From: Chiridota heheva
Taxonomy: Eukaryota > Echinodermata > Holothuroidea > Apodida > Chiridotidae
Direction: 5' to 3'
Length of the DNA: 64,000 bases
Assembly (NCBI GenBank): GCA_020152595.1
Contig: JAIGNY010003789.1
Location: 305,001-369,000, forward strand
The position numbers were made by a program, and so were the translations under genes. Below the pieces are notes generated by a model. That model saw nothing but the letters and a program-made list of their open reading frames with translations. It did no database searches and was not told the origin of the DNA. Each line of letters begins with the position of its first letter. The first letter of the stretch is position 1. Positions 62,430-64,000 of the stretch are shown here, one piece after another.

Positions 62430-63025
62430 ATATGACAATGCGTGTATGTCTAAATATGCGTGTGTAATTGCCTATGTCCACTGATGGCGTGCCATGGAGG
62501 TCGTCCGGGTCGTTACGACCTCTTCTTAGGGGCACTTTCCAAGCCATATTCATAATGTCCCCCATTCCACTCTGTAGATAGAATATGTGAGCCCAAAACC
62601 AACAAAGTAAAGTGAAAGGCGCACTACATTTTTCGAAAGGGTCGTTTTTTTCAATGGGGACACATTTCTCTCGTACGTGGTTATGATAAAAGTCGTCAGT
62701 TTCCTAATATAAGTAATTAAGTAATTAGGGGGCACTTCATTCTGTTAAGCTGAAAGGGGCATTTTTGTAATATTTTTGTAAAAAGTATGCGCACATTCTA
62801 CCAGTTCTTGCATCTTTGACAGTAATTGAGGGGCACTTTTGTCATTTTCAGGAGAAGTGGAGAGAATGTGCCCCCTGTTCCCATGGTTCACCTCTCCCCG
62901 GTTCCTACACCTATGAACACTATATCACTTAAGCTTGGATTGCATGAAAATTTCAATGAGAAAGGATTAAAAACATTGTATCGCATATCACAGTTTATAA
63001 ACTGCACGTCACAGATAAAGTTAAC
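62430..63025. other. No gene; dispersed repeat
   Basis: 62800-62915 resembles 59465-59590 (GACAGTAATTGAG..GGCACTTTT and GGTTCCTACACCTATG). Confidence 0.45.
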
Positions 63026-63029
63026 CAGA

Positions 63030-63655
63030 GTCTAGATTAATGCATTCGGCGTTTTAGCTTTTCTTAAAAAATTGTTGAGAAGTGCAAGATGTTGGTCTGA
63101 CCACTTGCTGGTCACCTTTAAACTCCAGCTTGCATCTAAGCAAAGAAGACATCGCCAAAGCCCACAGAGGAAGCTCAATTTCAGTGTTCTGTCTGATGAA
63201 GCCAAACGTGCTGGGCTATAGACCAAGCTGGTAGCAGAAGTTGACATCCCCCCTGGAACAGACGATGGCATTGAAACCGAAGACACAAATACTGCTGTAG
63301 ATGTCCTTGGTTTTGTCAAAAGAAAGCATCAAAACTGGTTTAATGAGAACGATGATGAAATTAAGAAGCTCCTAGTTGATACACACAAAGCTCACCATCT
63401 GTTCATTGCTGAAAAACAGTCTGCTGCCAAGAGAAATTCTTAGTACAGTTCGCAGCCGCCTTTATGTCATGAAAAACCGATGGCGGGAGTCCGGCTCTAT
63501 AAGTAGCAGCAGACAGACGCGACACTAGAGTGATTTATGTTGGATTGAGAGCTGTGTAGGGTCCACGGGTTAATAGTGCAGCATCAATTTACTCTGCTGA
63601 TGGAACTAATTTGTTAACTGAGAAATGTGTCATATTAGCAAGATGGACAGAGCAT
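63030..63655 (+). pseudogene. Non-LTR retrotransposon ORF2 fragment (endonuclease-RT linker)
   Basis: Plus frames interrupted by stops encode RSARCWSDHLLVTFKLQLAS, the end of an AP-endonuclease domain (SDH motif), then KRKHQNWFNENDDEIKKLL, and after further breaks IYSADGTNLLTEK with RWTEHF, the segment before the reverse transcriptase in many LINEs. Several stop codons make it dead. The RT itself would lie beyond the GAA array or is lost. Confidence 0.7.
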
Positions 63656-63661
63656 TTCATT

Positions 63662-63972
63662 ACATAGGAGAAGAAGAAGAAGAAGAAGAAGAAGAAGAAG
63701 AAGAAGAAGAAGAAGAAGAAGAAGAAGAAGAAGAAGAAGAAGAAGAAGAAGAAGAAGAAGAAGAAGAAGAAGAAGAAGAAGAAGAAGAAGAAGACAAAGA
63801 AGAAAAAGAAGAAGAAGAAGAAGAAAAAGAAGAAAAAGAGGAAGAAAAAGAAGAAGAAAAAGAAGAAGAAGAAGAAAAAGAAGAAGAAGAAGAAAAAGAA
63901 GAAGATGATGAAGAAAAAGAAGAAGAAGAAGATGATGAAGAAGAAGAAGATGAAGAAGAAGATGAAGAAGAA
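63662..63972. repeat. (GAA)n microsatellite
   Basis: Pure GAA for about 130 bp, then mixed GAA/AAA/GAT units. The poly-Glu and poly-Phe open frames are artefacts. It starts exactly where the LINE homology stops. Confidence 0.97.
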
Positions 63973-64000
63973 CTTGTTTGAATCTGGGAGCACTTGATCT

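Noticed and set aside
63589..63993. Poly-Glu (plus) and poly-Phe (minus) ORFs
   Set aside because: A GAA microsatellite read in frame; no domain on either side.

Overview
The window reads as nuclear DNA of a marine invertebrate animal, most likely an invertebrate deuterostome such as an echinoderm or relative; the species cannot be fixed from sequence alone. The reasons are spliced genes with canonical GT-AG introns, animal-specific domains (ZP, LRRNT/LRRCT, RING/coiled-coil), Polinton, Penelope-like and CR1/L2-like retroelement remnants, a tRNA-derived SINE, and very dense AT-rich short repeats. Nothing looks prokaryotic.

Two host genes can be assembled, both on the minus strand. (1) 11100 to 3772 is a two-exon RING/coiled-coil/propeller-like protein resembling a TRIM ubiquitin ligase but with no visible B-box. 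(2) 35307 to 21513 is a five-exon gene that I reconstruct from splice sites and reading phases. It encodes a signal peptide, LRRNT, about 16 leucine-rich repeats, LRRCT, about ten 27-residue Ser/Gly/Lys/Asp repeats, an acidic Ser/Asp/Asn tract, a Thr-rich mucin-like tract with 14-residue repeats, and a complete ZP domain spread over four exons. About 1450 residues are implied. This LRR-mucin-ZP architecture is the most interesting thing here. Both genes are interrupted only by single missing bases next to homopolymers (one in the RING gene, five in the LRR-ZP gene). Restoring one base at each makes exon lengths and splice phases agree exactly, so I suspect assembly indels rather than decay.

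Layout: 1-3700, no gene, a TIR element, duplicated sequence and TA arrays; 3772-11100, RING gene with a 5.5 kb intron holding a MITE and degenerate repeats; 11100-21400, a long inverted repeat around a TA array, nested foldback elements, a LINE 3' end, two more copies of the MITE, a SINE and a 44-bp tandem repeat; 21513-35307, the LRR-ZP gene, whose introns hold a 2.4 kb 29-bp minisatellite, a second minisatellite and two foldback elements; 35400-43900, minisatellites and dispersed repeats; 43965-44770, a decayed Penelope-like element with GIY-YIG domain and a hammerhead-like motif; 44876-45366, a TA array; 47025-47705, a minisatellite; 49533-54540, a broken Polinton carrying protein-primed DNA polymerase B, a small zinc-ribbon-like ORF and the C-terminal part of an integrase; 54540-63000, repeats only; 63030-63655, a broken LINE ORF2 fragment running into a GAA array.

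The host genes do not form an operon or an obvious pathway. The RING protein would be an intracellular ubiquitin ligase, and the LRR-mucin-ZP protein would be secreted or matrix-forming. All Polinton genes share the minus strand and come from one inserted element.
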